This document shows, piece after piece, positions 17,617 to 25,874 of a stretch of DNA of 29,121 nt. The notes beneath the pieces were generated by a model. The model was not told where the DNA came from and did no database searches. It saw only the letters and a list, made by a program, of their open reading frames with translations. Source of the stretch: a virus; the IMG/VR virus record IMGVR_UViG_3300009506_000142, positions 1 to 29,121 of that record. One strand, written 5' to 3'. Position numbers and translations under genes: made by a program. Numbering within the stretch: the first letter of the stretch is position 1; every line of letters begins with the position of its first letter.

Positions 17617-18407
17617 CAGGAAATCCTCGCATTAGAGTATTGGGCCTGGAGCTTCTTGAACCTAGCAACAGTCTCCTTGTTGGATGGATCCAGACCCATG
17701 CGAGACATCGTATCCCGCTCTGAATCCGTCAGGTGAGACTTCGGCTTCGCCAGATCGGGGTCGCGCTTAGGCGCTCCCTCGGCAGCCGAGCGTGAGATTC
17801 TCCGCTCTCGACTGTGGTCCGCCGGATTCTCCATCCCCGCCGTCCTTCCAACTCTATGGAGTGCCATGTTGTAGGCCAGATTCTCTGCGCCTTCGCTCTG
17901 AGGATCCACAACTCCGGACTTGAGGAGCTTCTTCTGTTCGGACTTCACCTTCTGGGCGAACTCGGAGTCCGGGTCCTTGAGATCCGGATACAGTTCAGTC
18001 ATGTACTCGGTGATGAACTGCTGGGTTTTCTCCCCCCGATATTCGTTCCGTACCTGCTCCAGGATTTCATCCCGGACCTGATTGGTGTAATGGAAGGCGG
18101 CATCGAACTGGTTCTTGCCGTCGTCTTCCAGGCCGAACTTCTTAAGCTCCTCGGCCGTTCGCTTCTTGGTCTCTTCCACCTTCTCCCGGGTCTGGAGCGC
18201 CGTGTTCTTGGCGAGGAGATCAACGATGTTCTCCTGACTCTTCTCCAGTCTCCGTTCGAGCTGTGCTATCCGATCGTTGAAAGACGCGATTTCCGGAGGA
18301 GCGCCACCGTCCTCGGGATCTGAGCCCGATCCCTGGGCATCCTGGGTGTTCTCGGAGTCCCGTGGCTCCTCTACAGGATCATCAATCGGGAAGTCATGGA
18401 TCGACAT
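17616..18407 (-). CDS. Scaffolding protein (263 aa)
   Basis: The protein has an acidic Pro/Asp/Glu-rich N-terminus (about 1-40) and a long coiled coil (about 42-90: FNDRIAQLERRLEKSQENI and onward). A helical middle follows, then a basic, Lys/Arg-containing C-terminus, the part that in known scaffolds binds capsid protein. It lacks cysteine and any catalytic motif. This composition with a position three genes before the capsid is characteristic. I start at ATG 18407, which has AGGA 6 nt upstream. The frame continues to a GTG at 18446, but that codon lies in a small hairpin. It would direct procapsid assembly and be absent from the finished head. Confidence 0.75.
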   Translation of the reverse strand: MSIHDFPIDDPVEEPRDSENTQDAQGSGSDPEDGGAPPEIASFNDRIAQLERRLEKSQENIVDLLAKNTALQTREKVEETKKRTAEELKKFGLEDDGKNQFDAAFHYTNQVRDEILEQVRNEYRGEKTQQFITEYMTELYPDLKDPDSEFAQKVKSEQKKLLKSGVVDPQSEGAENLAYNMALHRVGRTAGMENPADHSRERRISRSAAEGAPKRDPDLAKPKSHLTDSERDTMSRMGLDPSNKETVARFKKLQAQYSNARIS

Positions 18408-18517
18408 CGGTTTCCTATAGTGGGAACTCAGGGTCCCTCGGGGCACCTCCCCGACGCAAACCCAACAGTTCCAAGGTTTTACGGTCTAGGATACTCCCTC
18501 CGAAGAGTGGAGACGCA
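18408..18517 (-). promoter_or_regulatory. 110-bp gap before the scaffold gene with a T7-promoter-like core
   Basis: This is the longest gap inside the structural operon. The minus strand carries CACTATAGG (18414-18422), identical to the core of the T7 RNA polymerase promoter around its start site, placed 6 bases before the scaffold ATG. It also holds a 5-bp CGGGG/CCCCG hairpin (18439-18453). The upstream half of a T7 promoter is not matched and the motif overlaps the ribosome binding site, so function is uncertain. Confidence 0.3.
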
Positions 18518-18814
18518 TCAGCTTCCTTCTTCTTCCGGGAGGTACTCGTCCCCCGGGGCTTCGGTGTCTTCGACGTTCTCTTCTTCTGGGGCACCGTAGG
18601 TGTCCTCCGTGATTGGTGCTTCCTCCTCCTCGTATCTGGACTGGATCGCCTTTGGCAGGTGATCCCGGATGAAGACCAAAGTCTTCACCTCAGCCTGGAG
18701 GTTTGGCACCTTTTCCTGGTCGGCGAGAATTAGCTGCGCGGTTTTGTTGTCAATGATTTTTGTTAACTCCGCACGGTATATCTTGTACCCGTCCGACTTG
18801 AAGAAATCTCTCAT
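18518..18814 (-). CDS. Small acidic protein of the head module (98 aa)
   Basis: Residues 1-60 are helical with mixed charge (YRAELTKIIDNKTAQLILADQ, then VKTLVFIRDHL). Residues 60-98 are extremely acidic and Pro-containing (YEEEEAP, PEEENVEDTEAPGDEYLPEEE). There are no Cys or Trp. Its ATG overlaps the preceding TGA (ATGA), giving translational coupling. A short helical head with an acidic tail between portal and scaffold genes could be a portal-associated, scaffold-like or head-completion factor. I cannot assign a family. The strong acidity and coupling support a real gene. Confidence 0.65.
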   Translation of the reverse strand: MRDFFKSDGYKIYRAELTKIIDNKTAQLILADQEKVPNLQAEVKTLVFIRDHLPKAIQSRYEEEEAPITEDTYGAPEEENVEDTEAPGDEYLPEEEGS

Positions 18815-19164
18815 CCTGCGGCCATCCAGTTGAAGGTGACGTTGGCAGAACGGGTTTGGACTGCCGTCAGATTCGTCACCGCCTTGGTCGTCCAGACCTG
18901 GACTACTGCTACCCCGTCCAGATCAATCTTCTGGCTATCGGCGAATGTAACGGTGCAGGATTTGGTACTTTCAAGATAGATAACCGATGCATTCGCGATC
19001 GACGGAAAGTGGATCACGGTAGATGATCCGGACGCCAGAACCACGGATCCGGAGTGGAATTCCGTCACCGAGGTCGTCTTGTTTAGGATCTGCTTCACTA
19101 CGGTATCCGTGGCATTTTGCCCCAGTACCGTCCCCTGGATCTTGGTCTTGGTGATGGCTCCCAC
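18811..19164 (-). CDS. Small beta-rich structural protein (117 aa)
   Basis: The gene begins with GTG immediately after the portal TAA and ends in an ATGA overlap with the next gene. The protein is Thr/Ser/Val-rich with alternating hydrophobic strands (SVVLASGSSTVIHFP, ASVIYLESTKSCTVTF, VAVVQVWTTKAVTNL). It has one Cys and no helices of note, resembling a single beta-sandwich domain. This suggests a minor head or decoration protein made at levels tied to the portal. No specific family is recognised. Confidence 0.65.
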   Translation of the reverse strand: MGAITKTKIQGTVLGQNATDTVVKQILNKTTSVTEFHSGSVVLASGSSTVIHFPSIANASVIYLESTKSCTVTFADSQKIDLDGVAVVQVWTTKAVTNLTAVQTRSANVTFNWMAAG

Positions 19165-21528
19165 TTAGTATCCTCCTCCGCTGAAGGTCGATCCGAGCTG
19201 TTCGGCGGCACCTTCGGAAAGTCCAAATCCACCTTCGCCCCCACCTGCGAGCTGGCCTTGGCCGACGAAGTTGCCGAAGGCACCTGGGCCTGCTGTCCGT
19301 CCGCCACCTCCCTGGGCCTGGATCTGCTGCTCGATGATCCGGCGGAATCTGAGGTGAGCCTGCTTGTGAGGCTTCCAGACAGACTCGACCCATTCCTTGG
19401 TCACGGATCCGAAGCCCTCGGAAATCTCGAACGCATCCATGATCGCGATGTGCTCCTCGTGGTTGTCGCCCATGATTGGCTCCACGGGGATTCCCTGGAT
19501 CATGGCGACGATCTCGTCCTCCTGGGTCATCGGGGCACGATCGAAGCCCGGAGCGTCCGGGATGATTTGATCAGCGTTCTTGAAGTCAAGGGCTTCTAGG
19601 AAGTTCCGCACAAGGATTCTTGTGCCCTGGCTGATCGCTTCGGGTGGCATCTGGGAGATGGGCAGTGTGGCTTCCATGGCCATCGCGGCGAACTGACGCC
19701 GGATCTCCTTGTTGGCCGAGACCGTTTCAAGCTCCCAGTAGAAGTCGTACTTGTTGTTCAAGTCCTTCCGGCCGATTGTGCGGAGGCGATCCTTCCCGGT
19801 AACCCGGAACTCCTCCCGATCGGGGGCATTCGCTCTGAGTACACTGAGGGTCTTGTGGGCAATATCGCTCAGAACCGGAGCCAAACGCTGGAGAAGGTAG
19901 TTGAGCTTGATTGCGTCCTGCTGAATGATGGCCAACGTTCCGCGTGCCGTACGGGGTGCATTGGCCCGATCGGGACCCCTCCCCATCGTAAACGTTGATA
20001 CGCTCAAATCTTCAGCCATGGCGAGCAAGAACTGCTCGACGTTCACGGCATCCCTGGGCTGGGAGACTCCAACATACTCCCTCACATCCGTACCAGGGTT
20101 ATCAACTGGGATCCACATGTTGGGCCGCCAGTTGAAGTCCCCTGGATCGAACCCGGATCCTGGCCGGAAGAATCCACCTGGAGAGATCGCCATGGTGGCC
20201 GCGTCGTTCCGGTGGTTGAACACCGTGTTCAGCTCCGTGACGAGCGGGAACAGGATTTCACCAACTCCGACATGAAGAATGCGATTCCCGATGGGGATTA
20301 GACCAGCGTGCACGATGGGCCGTTCGTGCATGTGATACTCGCTGTGTAGGTATTCGATCCGCATGACCTTCTTGGTGCGGGCCTCGTACCAGACCACATA
20401 GTCTTCCTCTTCCCCATCATGGTTCAGATCCAGCCTACGGAATTCCTCCCACACCTCGAATGGGTAGGTTCGGTGGCTATCTGCACCTTCAGCTCGATCT
20501 TGCAAATCTCTCATCCGGTGATCGCCGTCGATCGTGGTGCGCGGAAGGGTTTCAAGTTCCGTGATCCCTTCCTTGATCGCCTTCCCGGTGATGTACTTCT
20601 CCATCTCGTCGAGATCGTCTTTGGTTAGAAGATTCCACTTCCCGCTCTTGACGCCGGCCTGGATCTCCGTCCAACTCTTCTCGCGCCGAATGGCGATGTG
20701 GGATGCGTCCTGGATGCAGCTCACGTTGTACGGGAAGTAGATGTCGTCCATCTCGATGTTGTCGAATTGCGGACGATTGATGATCGTCTCCTTCGAGTCG
20801 AAGGAGCACACGATTTCCCGTGCGTCTGCGTCCTCGTAGGCCTCGATGTTGAAGGTCTTTTCTCTCCGGTCGGCCTCGTCCCAGATCGTGATGGAGTATT
20901 TCTGTCCGAAGGAACCCTGCCCGTTTGGCCTCAGTCCACGAACCTGTTCGTAGACCGAGAAGAAGTCCTCCAGGACGGCGCGCATGGAGATTTTGACCCT
21001 TCTGGTCTCATTCTGGCCGTCCTCGTTCTCGATACTCTCCTCGCGGAATAGAGGGAATCTCTCGATGGTTCTCGTGTTCCGGAGGACCCTGCGCCACCAG
21101 ACGATGCCGAAGGAGTTCCCGTAGAGAAATAGGTTCCTGATGAACCTTTCCAGGGGATCCATGATCTGCATCTTGTTGACGAAGTTGTAGCGCATGTACT
21201 CCGAGGTGTCCTCGGCCCGCTCCAAGGCCATTGGATGGCTGGACACGGGAACGGCGCTCATGCTCTTGAAGGATCCCTCCGGGGCGATCGTCTGGAGTGC
21301 GTGGATGACCATTCGATCCACGGCTCTCGTAACGATGGGCACGGAGGTATTCGAGCATCCACGGAACGGCTGGGCGCGCTTCCGAACCCGGTTCCGATAG
21401 GCATTGTAGAGCTTCAGCCGCTTGGTATCGAACTCTTGGCGATCAGCGGTATTGAGGTGCAAGTCCTGCTCGAACTGCTTGAACAGCTCGAATCGCTGAT
21501 CATCCGTAAGCGGAATCATCATCGGCAT
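19165..21528 (-). CDS. Portal protein (787 aa)
   Basis: This is the large ring protein at the DNA-entry vertex. It follows the terminase and has portal features. An N-terminal helical part is followed by PFRGCSNTSVPIVTRAVDRMV (about 50-70), the early segment seen in podovirus portals. Long mixed alpha/beta wing and stem regions come next. The region MAEDLSVSTFTMGRGPDRANAPRTARGTL is typical of the stem/crown transition. A helical barrel-like part leads to a Gly/Gln-rich end (GGGGRTAGPGAFGNF). Four in-frame ATGs cluster at 21534, 21528, 21522 and 21519; GGGAG stands 6 nt before 21528, so I prefer that one. The gene starts inside the terminase gene (29 bp overlap). Confidence 0.85.
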   Translation of the reverse strand: MPMMIPLTDDQRFELFKQFEQDLHLNTADRQEFDTKRLKLYNAYRNRVRKRAQPFRGCSNTSVPIVTRAVDRMVIHALQTIAPEGSFKSMSAVPVSSHPMALERAEDTSEYMRYNFVNKMQIMDPLERFIRNLFLYGNSFGIVWWRRVLRNTRTIERFPLFREESIENEDGQNETRRVKISMRAVLEDFFSVYEQVRGLRPNGQGSFGQKYSITIWDEADRREKTFNIEAYEDADAREIVCSFDSKETIINRPQFDNIEMDDIYFPYNVSCIQDASHIAIRREKSWTEIQAGVKSGKWNLLTKDDLDEMEKYITGKAIKEGITELETLPRTTIDGDHRMRDLQDRAEGADSHRTYPFEVWEEFRRLDLNHDGEEEDYVVWYEARTKKVMRIEYLHSEYHMHERPIVHAGLIPIGNRILHVGVGEILFPLVTELNTVFNHRNDAATMAISPGGFFRPGSGFDPGDFNWRPNMWIPVDNPGTDVREYVGVSQPRDAVNVEQFLLAMAEDLSVSTFTMGRGPDRANAPRTARGTLAIIQQDAIKLNYLLQRLAPVLSDIAHKTLSVLRANAPDREEFRVTGKDRLRTIGRKDLNNKYDFYWELETVSANKEIRRQFAAMAMEATLPISQMPPEAISQGTRILVRNFLEALDFKNADQIIPDAPGFDRAPMTQEDEIVAMIQGIPVEPIMGDNHEEHIAIMDAFEISEGFGSVTKEWVESVWKPHKQAHLRFRRIIEQQIQAQGGGGRTAGPGAFGNFVGQGQLAGGGEGGFGLSEGAAEQLGSTFSGGGY

Positions 21529-23053
21529 AGTCATCTCCCGGGTCGTAGTAGTCCGACTCTGATCCCTTACCTTCGTATTCCTCGGCCATCACTGCGTAGC
21601 CTTCGTCTGGACTAGGAGCGTCCCAGCTACCCCGGAAGTGCGTGACCCGAGTGAACTTTTCATAGGTAGGATTCCCTGCCTTCATGAACAGTAGGCAGTC
21701 GATCAGATCGTCGTCTTTCTTGTCGCTTCCCTCGGGAATGTCCTTGTACATCTCGGTTCTGGACTTGTTCCGGAGGGGTGGGTGAACGTATCTCTTGATC
21801 TCCCAGACGAGCCGTTCGCATCCCTTAAAGATCGAGATGCCGGGCTCCATGGTAAATTCGTTCACCTTGAAGGCTTCGGCCACGGCATAGACGCGGGCTC
21901 TCTTGTCGGCCTTCGGGGCTGGAGTGCAGGAGATCCCGTAGTCCCGGAAGATGTCGATCATCGACTTCCCGTTGACATCCTTCTGGTTCCCCCACGAATC
22001 CATGGTTGACCACTTAACCTTGTGGTGGCGATTGTGTTCGATCTCGTCCATCCGCTTCTTCAGTTGATCCATGTTGCGGATAGATGAATCGTACAATTCG
22101 TCCGTTACAATCAATCTGTTGGATGGAGTGATTCGTGCCCATAGAACTGCCATAGGCTTCGATAGTGCGGGGTCGATAGCTCTGATACACGGCCACTCGC
22201 TTGGCAACCGTGATTCTTCCACTAGCCATGGTTCCCTCGGCCTGAATTCCTTGAAGATCCGCCCCTGGAGATGCTGGGGCTTTCCGTGGAGGCGTACTTC
22301 GCGCTCCTGGTCGGTAAGTGTTTTCTCGAATCTCTGCACTGAGGATTCATCCAGGGCACCGGTGACTGTTCCGTCTGGATTCACGATCATCAGGTTGTCC
22401 CTGATGTCTCCCGTGGTGGCGTAGTAGTCCGGGTCTCCTTCGTCGTGGCGCTCCCAGATCTCGTCCCAGATCCATCCCTCGGAGAGAAGTGTCAGGGTCA
22501 ACCAGATCCGTCCGCCATGAACGACGATTCCTCGGGTTACCGGTGTCCAGAGTGCGTAGGGTGGAGGCTCGTCGAACCAGTAGAAGTGCTTATCCGCACC
22601 CTCCATCCGGTCCGGATCCATCTGGTAGGTTCCGTATCTGATCTCGGATCCATTCCTGAACTGCCATCCGATGCCACGACCCTGGCGTCGGATCGGTGTC
22701 GCCTCTCCCCTGGGGAGCCACTTGTTGAAGTGGGTGTTCAGGATCTCGTCGGTCTTGTCCCAGGTCTCCGCGAAACACATCCCCTTCACGGGCGGCTTGT
22801 ACGGTGTCCGGTATCTGGCGTGATCTGGACGCAGAAATGGCCGATACCCGATGCAGTAGGAGATGGATTCCAGCACACCGAATGTGCTCTTGCCGACCTT
22901 GTTTCCCCCGAACAGGCACCTGTACGTGGCATCCGAGCTGAACATCCGCTTCTGCGGGTTGTTCGGCCGGAAGAAGAGTGCCGGATGGTCCTTGCGAAAT
23001 CTTTCCAGCACTTCCAGATCCTTCTGGAGGGAAACTAGATCGTGAGCACTCAT
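21500..23053 (-). CDS. terL: Terminase large subunit (517 aa)
   Basis: This is the ATP-driven DNA packaging motor with C-terminal nuclease. Visible motifs are the Walker A loop GGNKVGKST (49-57), a Walker B HFYWFDEPP with D161-E162, and a likely coupling segment LTLTLLSEGW (185-194). The RNase H-like nuclease has acidic residues at D294 (RAIDPALSK), D352 (TMDSWG) and the KKDDDLIDCL cluster (446-454). The C-terminus is acidic (DYYDPGDDYADDDS). The length is normal. The ATG overlaps the upstream TGA (ATGA), and the 3' end overlaps the portal start. No small terminase is identified next to it; the ribbon-helix-helix-like protein at 24577-25110 is one weak candidate. Confidence 0.93.
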   Translation of the reverse strand: MSAHDLVSLQKDLEVLERFRKDHPALFFRPNNPQKRMFSSDATYRCLFGGNKVGKSTFGVLESISYCIGYRPFLRPDHARYRTPYKPPVKGMCFAETWDKTDEILNTHFNKWLPRGEATPIRRQGRGIGWQFRNGSEIRYGTYQMDPDRMEGADKHFYWFDEPPPYALWTPVTRGIVVHGGRIWLTLTLLSEGWIWDEIWERHDEGDPDYYATTGDIRDNLMIVNPDGTVTGALDESSVQRFEKTLTDQEREVRLHGKPQHLQGRIFKEFRPREPWLVEESRLPSEWPCIRAIDPALSKPMAVLWARITPSNRLIVTDELYDSSIRNMDQLKKRMDEIEHNRHHKVKWSTMDSWGNQKDVNGKSMIDIFRDYGISCTPAPKADKRARVYAVAEAFKVNEFTMEPGISIFKGCERLVWEIKRYVHPPLRNKSRTEMYKDIPEGSDKKDDDLIDCLLFMKAGNPTYEKFTRVTHFRGSWDAPSPDEGYAVMAEEYEGKGSESDYYDPGDDYADDDSAYG

Positions 23054-23499
23054 GGAACGAGATATCCCTCGATCATGAAGTTCCAGGAATCTCCATTGGT
23101 TACGGAAGCCCCAACATCAAGGATCACATCCCCGGTGATTCCCGCCCCGGCGTTGTTGATCAGTCCGTACGTGGACAGCTTTCTAAAGTCGAAGGTTGCT
23201 GTTCCGTACTTGGGCAATACGAAGAATGGAACATCGGCAGTGGCATCCCAGGATAGGGAAATTGCCGCCGTGGTGGACAGTAGACCGGCGGCCGAGGTCA
23301 CCGATATCGTCATGATCTTGAACTTGCTGAACAGTTCTCCGTTCAGTGGATTGATCGTGGAGTTGGTTGTCATGTGGGTCAGATCGGCGGAAGCATCAAT
23401 CAGCGTTCCATCTGCGGCAACCCCATTGGTCGTTGCCCTGCCGTTGTACACGAAATATCGACCCTTCTGGTCGATGGTCTCGATTATTGTCCAGGCCAT
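23050..23499 (-). CDS. Small beta-rich protein upstream of terminase (149 aa)
   Basis: This 149-residue protein has no recognised family. It is rich in Thr, Ala, Gly and hydrophobic strands (FKIMTISVTSAAGLL, AISLSWDATADVPFFVLP, DVILDVGASV), with no Cys and few charged residues. It looks like a secreted or virion beta-sandwich domain. The start follows a GGGGGA run, and the stop forms ATGA with the terminase gene. It resembles the next protein upstream in size and style, so the pair may form a decoration or fibre module. A role as small terminase looks unlikely, since those are helical and DNA-binding. Confidence 0.6.
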   Translation of the reverse strand: MAWTIIETIDQKGRYFVYNGRATTNGVAADGTLIDASADLTHMTTNSTINPLNGELFSKFKIMTISVTSAAGLLSTTAAISLSWDATADVPFFVLPKYGTATFDFRKLSTYGLINNAGAGITGDVILDVGASVTNGDSWNFMIEGYLVP

Positions 23500-23508
23500 G
23501 GTTTCCCC

Positions 23509-23964
23509 CTAGACCAGTTCCATCTCGATAAAAATAGACACGTAGTCGATGTTGGCCGTGGCACCGGACTCCGACGGCTTATATTGGAGATTGATATTGT
23601 GTAGAGATCCGGATCTCTCGCAGTAGGCTTCATTGATAGAATCTGATGTGAAGTCCCTCGTAGCGCAGTGTCCATGCTGGACTCCGAAAATGGGAACCGC
23701 ATCAGAACTCACCTGTGGCTGTTGCCAAATGTACCAGCAACCACCAGGGACATATGTGGCAACTTGCTGGTATGAAGACATCCCGATGTATCTGATCCTA
23801 AGCCCGGTGTAGGTTTTCCCGTTTATGGTTGATGTCACATCAGACGCGAAAGCGATTGGCGTTGCCGATGCAGCAGTATCAGTGTCGGCTGTTATGAACA
23901 CGCCGGTGAACGTCAGGGCAGTTCCGTTCTGCGTAATCTTCTCAGCTAGAGTGGTAATTGCCAT
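23509..23964 (-). CDS. Small beta-rich protein, possible virion component (151 aa)
   Basis: The 151 residues are Thr/Ser/Ala-rich with strands (TALTFTGVFITADTD, YTGLRIRYIGMSSYQQ, IDYVSIFIEMELV) and three Cys (GGCWYIW, GHCATRD, EAYCERS). The final IDYVSIFIEMEL strand is of the kind found at the end of phage jelly-roll domains. It lies 9 bp before the next gene and 2 bp after the glycosyltransferase, with an AGGTG ribosome site. I see no catalytic motif. Its pairing with a glycosyltransferase gene makes it a candidate substrate, which is speculation. Confidence 0.6.
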   Translation of the reverse strand: MAITTLAEKITQNGTALTFTGVFITADTDTAASATPIAFASDVTSTINGKTYTGLRIRYIGMSSYQQVATYVPGGCWYIWQQPQVSSDAVPIFGVQHGHCATRDFTSDSINEAYCERSGSLHNINLQYKPSESGATANIDYVSIFIEMELV

Positions 23965-23966
23965 GG

Positions 23967-24674
23967 CTACACCTTCAATCTCTTGGGAAGCATATCCAGT
24001 GGAATCCTGTCGTTCTTCCAGGATTCCATGGACACGTCCTTGAAGTGGAAGACGCGGGAATCTTCCATGGCGTAGGCCACCAAGCCTCGCTCCCGCATCC
24101 TAGATTGGTACTCGTCCTCGTTCCCGTAGTCCGTGATCTTGGGATTGAACAGGACTCCATCCCCGTAGGGGACGATTCGATCTTTCCGTAGGCAGAAGCA
24201 GAACCCATTCACGAAGTCGATCTGGTATCCGGCCCCGGTGGTTTTCTGGGCCTTGGAGTGCTCAATGAAGTGAACTGGGTCGTTGATCGGGAGAAGTTGA
24301 TTGTGCTGGTGGCCGGGCTGGTTAGTCATGGGGGCTGAGATCCCACATTCCTGGTATTGCTCGAAGATGTCCAGAAGTGGGTTCAGCCACCCATGAGTAA
24401 ACACTACGTCGTTGTTGGATATCACGAGATACTCGCAACTGGAATCCATCCACTCGCGATATGCCTGATTCCAACCATCGGTCAGGTTTCCGGATTCGAC
24501 GACGTAGTACGCATCGAACTCTTCCAGGACTTCATCCCCGTTGAACACGACGGATCCCATATCCACGAGGAGCGATCTATACTTCTCCGTTGTTAGACGG
24601 AGGGACTTGATCGCGATATCCGTGTAATCCTGGCGGTCTCTTTGCGTTATCGCCACCATAGTTTCGGATGCCAC
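23967..24674 (-). CDS. Glycosyltransferase, GT2-like (235 aa)
   Basis: This is a single-domain GT-A enzyme. The early strand MVAITQRDRQDYTDIAIKSL (about 6-25) is followed by YLVISNNDVVF with N87-N88-D89 in the position of the metal-binding DxD. Next come VNGFCFCLRKD (155-165), the GNEDEY acidic motif (184-189) that usually holds the catalytic base, and a late His (VFHFKDV, H210). It would transfer an unknown sugar to an unknown acceptor. It differs clearly from the glycosyltransferase at 13597-14550. I keep GTG 24674 because GGGAG lies about 10 nt upstream; ATG 24659 lacks an SD. Either start overlaps the upstream gene's 3' end by about 83-98 bp, which is unusual here. Confidence 0.85.
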   Translation of the reverse strand: MASETMVAITQRDRQDYTDIAIKSLRLTTEKYRSLLVDMGSVVFNGDEVLEEFDAYYVVESGNLTDGWNQAYREWMDSSCEYLVISNNDVVFTHGWLNPLLDIFEQYQECGISAPMTNQPGHQHNQLLPINDPVHFIEHSKAQKTTGAGYQIDFVNGFCFCLRKDRIVPYGDGVLFNPKITDYGNEDEYQSRMRERGLVAYAMEDSRVFHFKDVSMESWKNDRIPLDMLPKRLKV

Positions 24675-25110
24675 TTTTAGTCTTCTCCCACTTGTCCTTG
24701 GCTACGGATCTCTTTACGAGCGGCCTTGGGACTCGATCGTCCCGGCAGATCGCCTGCCTGTCGGTGTTTCTCAGGATCTTGTTGGTGTTCTCTACCCATC
24801 CGTACTTGTAGCAGAGGAGCCACAGCCCGAGTCGGAAGATTGCGCTTTTGGAGATTCCCCACATCTTGGTCATCTCTCCCAGGATCTCTTCCATCTCGGG
24901 GTTAGACGGCATGGTGACGTAGGTTTTCTTCCCTCTCTGGCGCGATCTCTGGTGATCCTTGATCGGGAGCTTGACCCCTTCCTCGCGGATGAGTTTCTCC
25001 ATGATCTCGTAACCGACGAGTGCCGACACGGCGTCTCCGGCGATTTCGTCGGACACCTTCTTGATCCGTGCCATCTGATCCTCTTCGGTCATCTCCTTGA
25101 AGGATTTCAT
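24577..25110 (-). CDS. Ribbon-helix-helix-like DNA-binding protein (177 aa)
   Basis: Residues 62-103 follow the ribbon-helix-helix plan: strand KTYVTMPSN, helix PEMEEILGEMTKMWG, turn, then helix SKSAIFRLGLWLLCYKYG. This suggests an Arc/MetJ-type dimeric DNA-binding protein. The N-terminal 50 residues are helical and charged; the C-terminal 70 are basic and loosely structured. I chose ATG 25110 because it makes an ATGA overlap with the previous stop. The longer frame to 25224 lies inside that gene. It may be a transcriptional regulator or, less likely, a small terminase subunit, since it lies in the late operon three genes before the large terminase. No promoter or operator lies next to it. 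Confidence 0.55.
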   Translation of the reverse strand: MKSFKEMTEEDQMARIKKVSDEIAGDAVSALVGYEIMEKLIREEGVKLPIKDHQRSRQRGKKTYVTMPSNPEMEEILGEMTKMWGISKSAIFRLGLWLLCYKYGWVENTNKILRNTDRQAICRDDRVPRPLVKRSVAKDKWEKTKSGIRNYGGDNAKRPPGLHGYRDQVPPSNNGEV

Positions 25111-25874
25111 GGGGTAACTCCGTCGTTGAGCGTCAGCTCGTGGTACGTGATGACCCTTGGGTAGTCCAGGTATACCGTTGGTCCTGCGAACGCAGCAATT
25201 TGGATCCTGAAATCCGTGGTCCATCCCATCATGTATGCTCTAGAGAACGAACCGGAGCATCGTCTTGAGTAGTTTGGCCACTGGTACACCCAGGAGTTGA
25301 TCCCATTCGTCCAGAAATAGAGTTCGCAGTTCGTGGGACCTACGGTCGTGTCGTTATCGCACGATCCAGACACGGCGTAGCAGTTGTAGGTCCACGGCGG
25401 GTACATCCCGACTCCGGTAACGGTGAACTGGGATCCTCCTGCAACCCGGATGTACCCGGATGTATTTGTCGCGTTTCGTCCGAATCCGATGTTGAATACG
25501 TGGGTGGATCTCCAGAATCCGCTTGGTGCCGCATCTCCATCCCAGAACAGGAGCATGGGTACCGGATCCTGTCGCCATGCTGGTCGGTGTGGTGCTGCTG
25601 TTCCGGTAGGACCTTGGGCCGTGTAGTCCACGATCCTCATGAAGGTGCTCCCGACCTTGACGATGTTGTTGATGGTAAGATCCCCGAATGCCTCTTCGAG
25701 GTTGGAGATCCTGGTCTGGTCGGTGCATACCTGTTCGGCGAGTTGCTGGATGGCCGGAGCCACGGTATTCGCCGGGAGTTTGAAGCAGTCCGTCTCGATG
25801 TTTCCGCCGAGTGGGTAGTCCTGTGCTGTTCGGCTGACGAGTCGGAGTAGTTGGTTCTTCTCGTGGTAGTTCAT
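25107..25874 (-). CDS. Unknown Cys- and Trp-rich beta-type protein (255 aa)
   Basis: The N-terminus (about 1-75) is helical with a leucine-spaced segment (IQQLAEQVCTDQTRISNLEEAF) that could trimerise. From about 100 on the protein becomes beta-rich with many aromatic residues and five Cys (YNCYAVSGSC, PTNCELYFW, RRCSGS). It ends in a strand TVYLDYPRVITYHEL. A short coiled coil followed by a compact beta domain is the layout of a fibre-tip or head-fibre protein. ATG 25874 is chosen for its ATGA overlap with the sulfotransferase stop; the longer frame to 25949 lies within that gene. There is no signal peptide and no family is recognised. Confidence 0.6.
   Translation of the reverse strand: MNYHEKNQLLRLVSRTAQDYPLGGNIETDCFKLPANTVAPAIQQLAEQVCTDQTRISNLEEAFGDLTINNIVKVGSTFMRIVDYTAQGPTGTAAPHRPAWRQDPVPMLLFWDGDAAPSGFWRSTHVFNIGFGRNATNTSGYIRVAGGSQFTVTGVGMYPPWTYNCYAVSGSCDNDTTVGPTNCELYFWTNGINSWVYQWPNYSRRCSGSFSRAYMMGWTTDFRIQIAAFAGPTVYLDYPRVITYHELTLNDGVTP

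Noticed and set aside
18671-18686. GAAGAC/GTCTTC inverted repeat
   Set aside because: A 6-bp palindrome within a coding sequence, with no U-run and no gene boundary; compatible with chance.
25111-25224. Longer start for the ribbon-helix-helix-like protein
   Set aside because: The extension is an out-of-frame reading of the previous gene; ATG 25110 gives the usual ATGA overlap.
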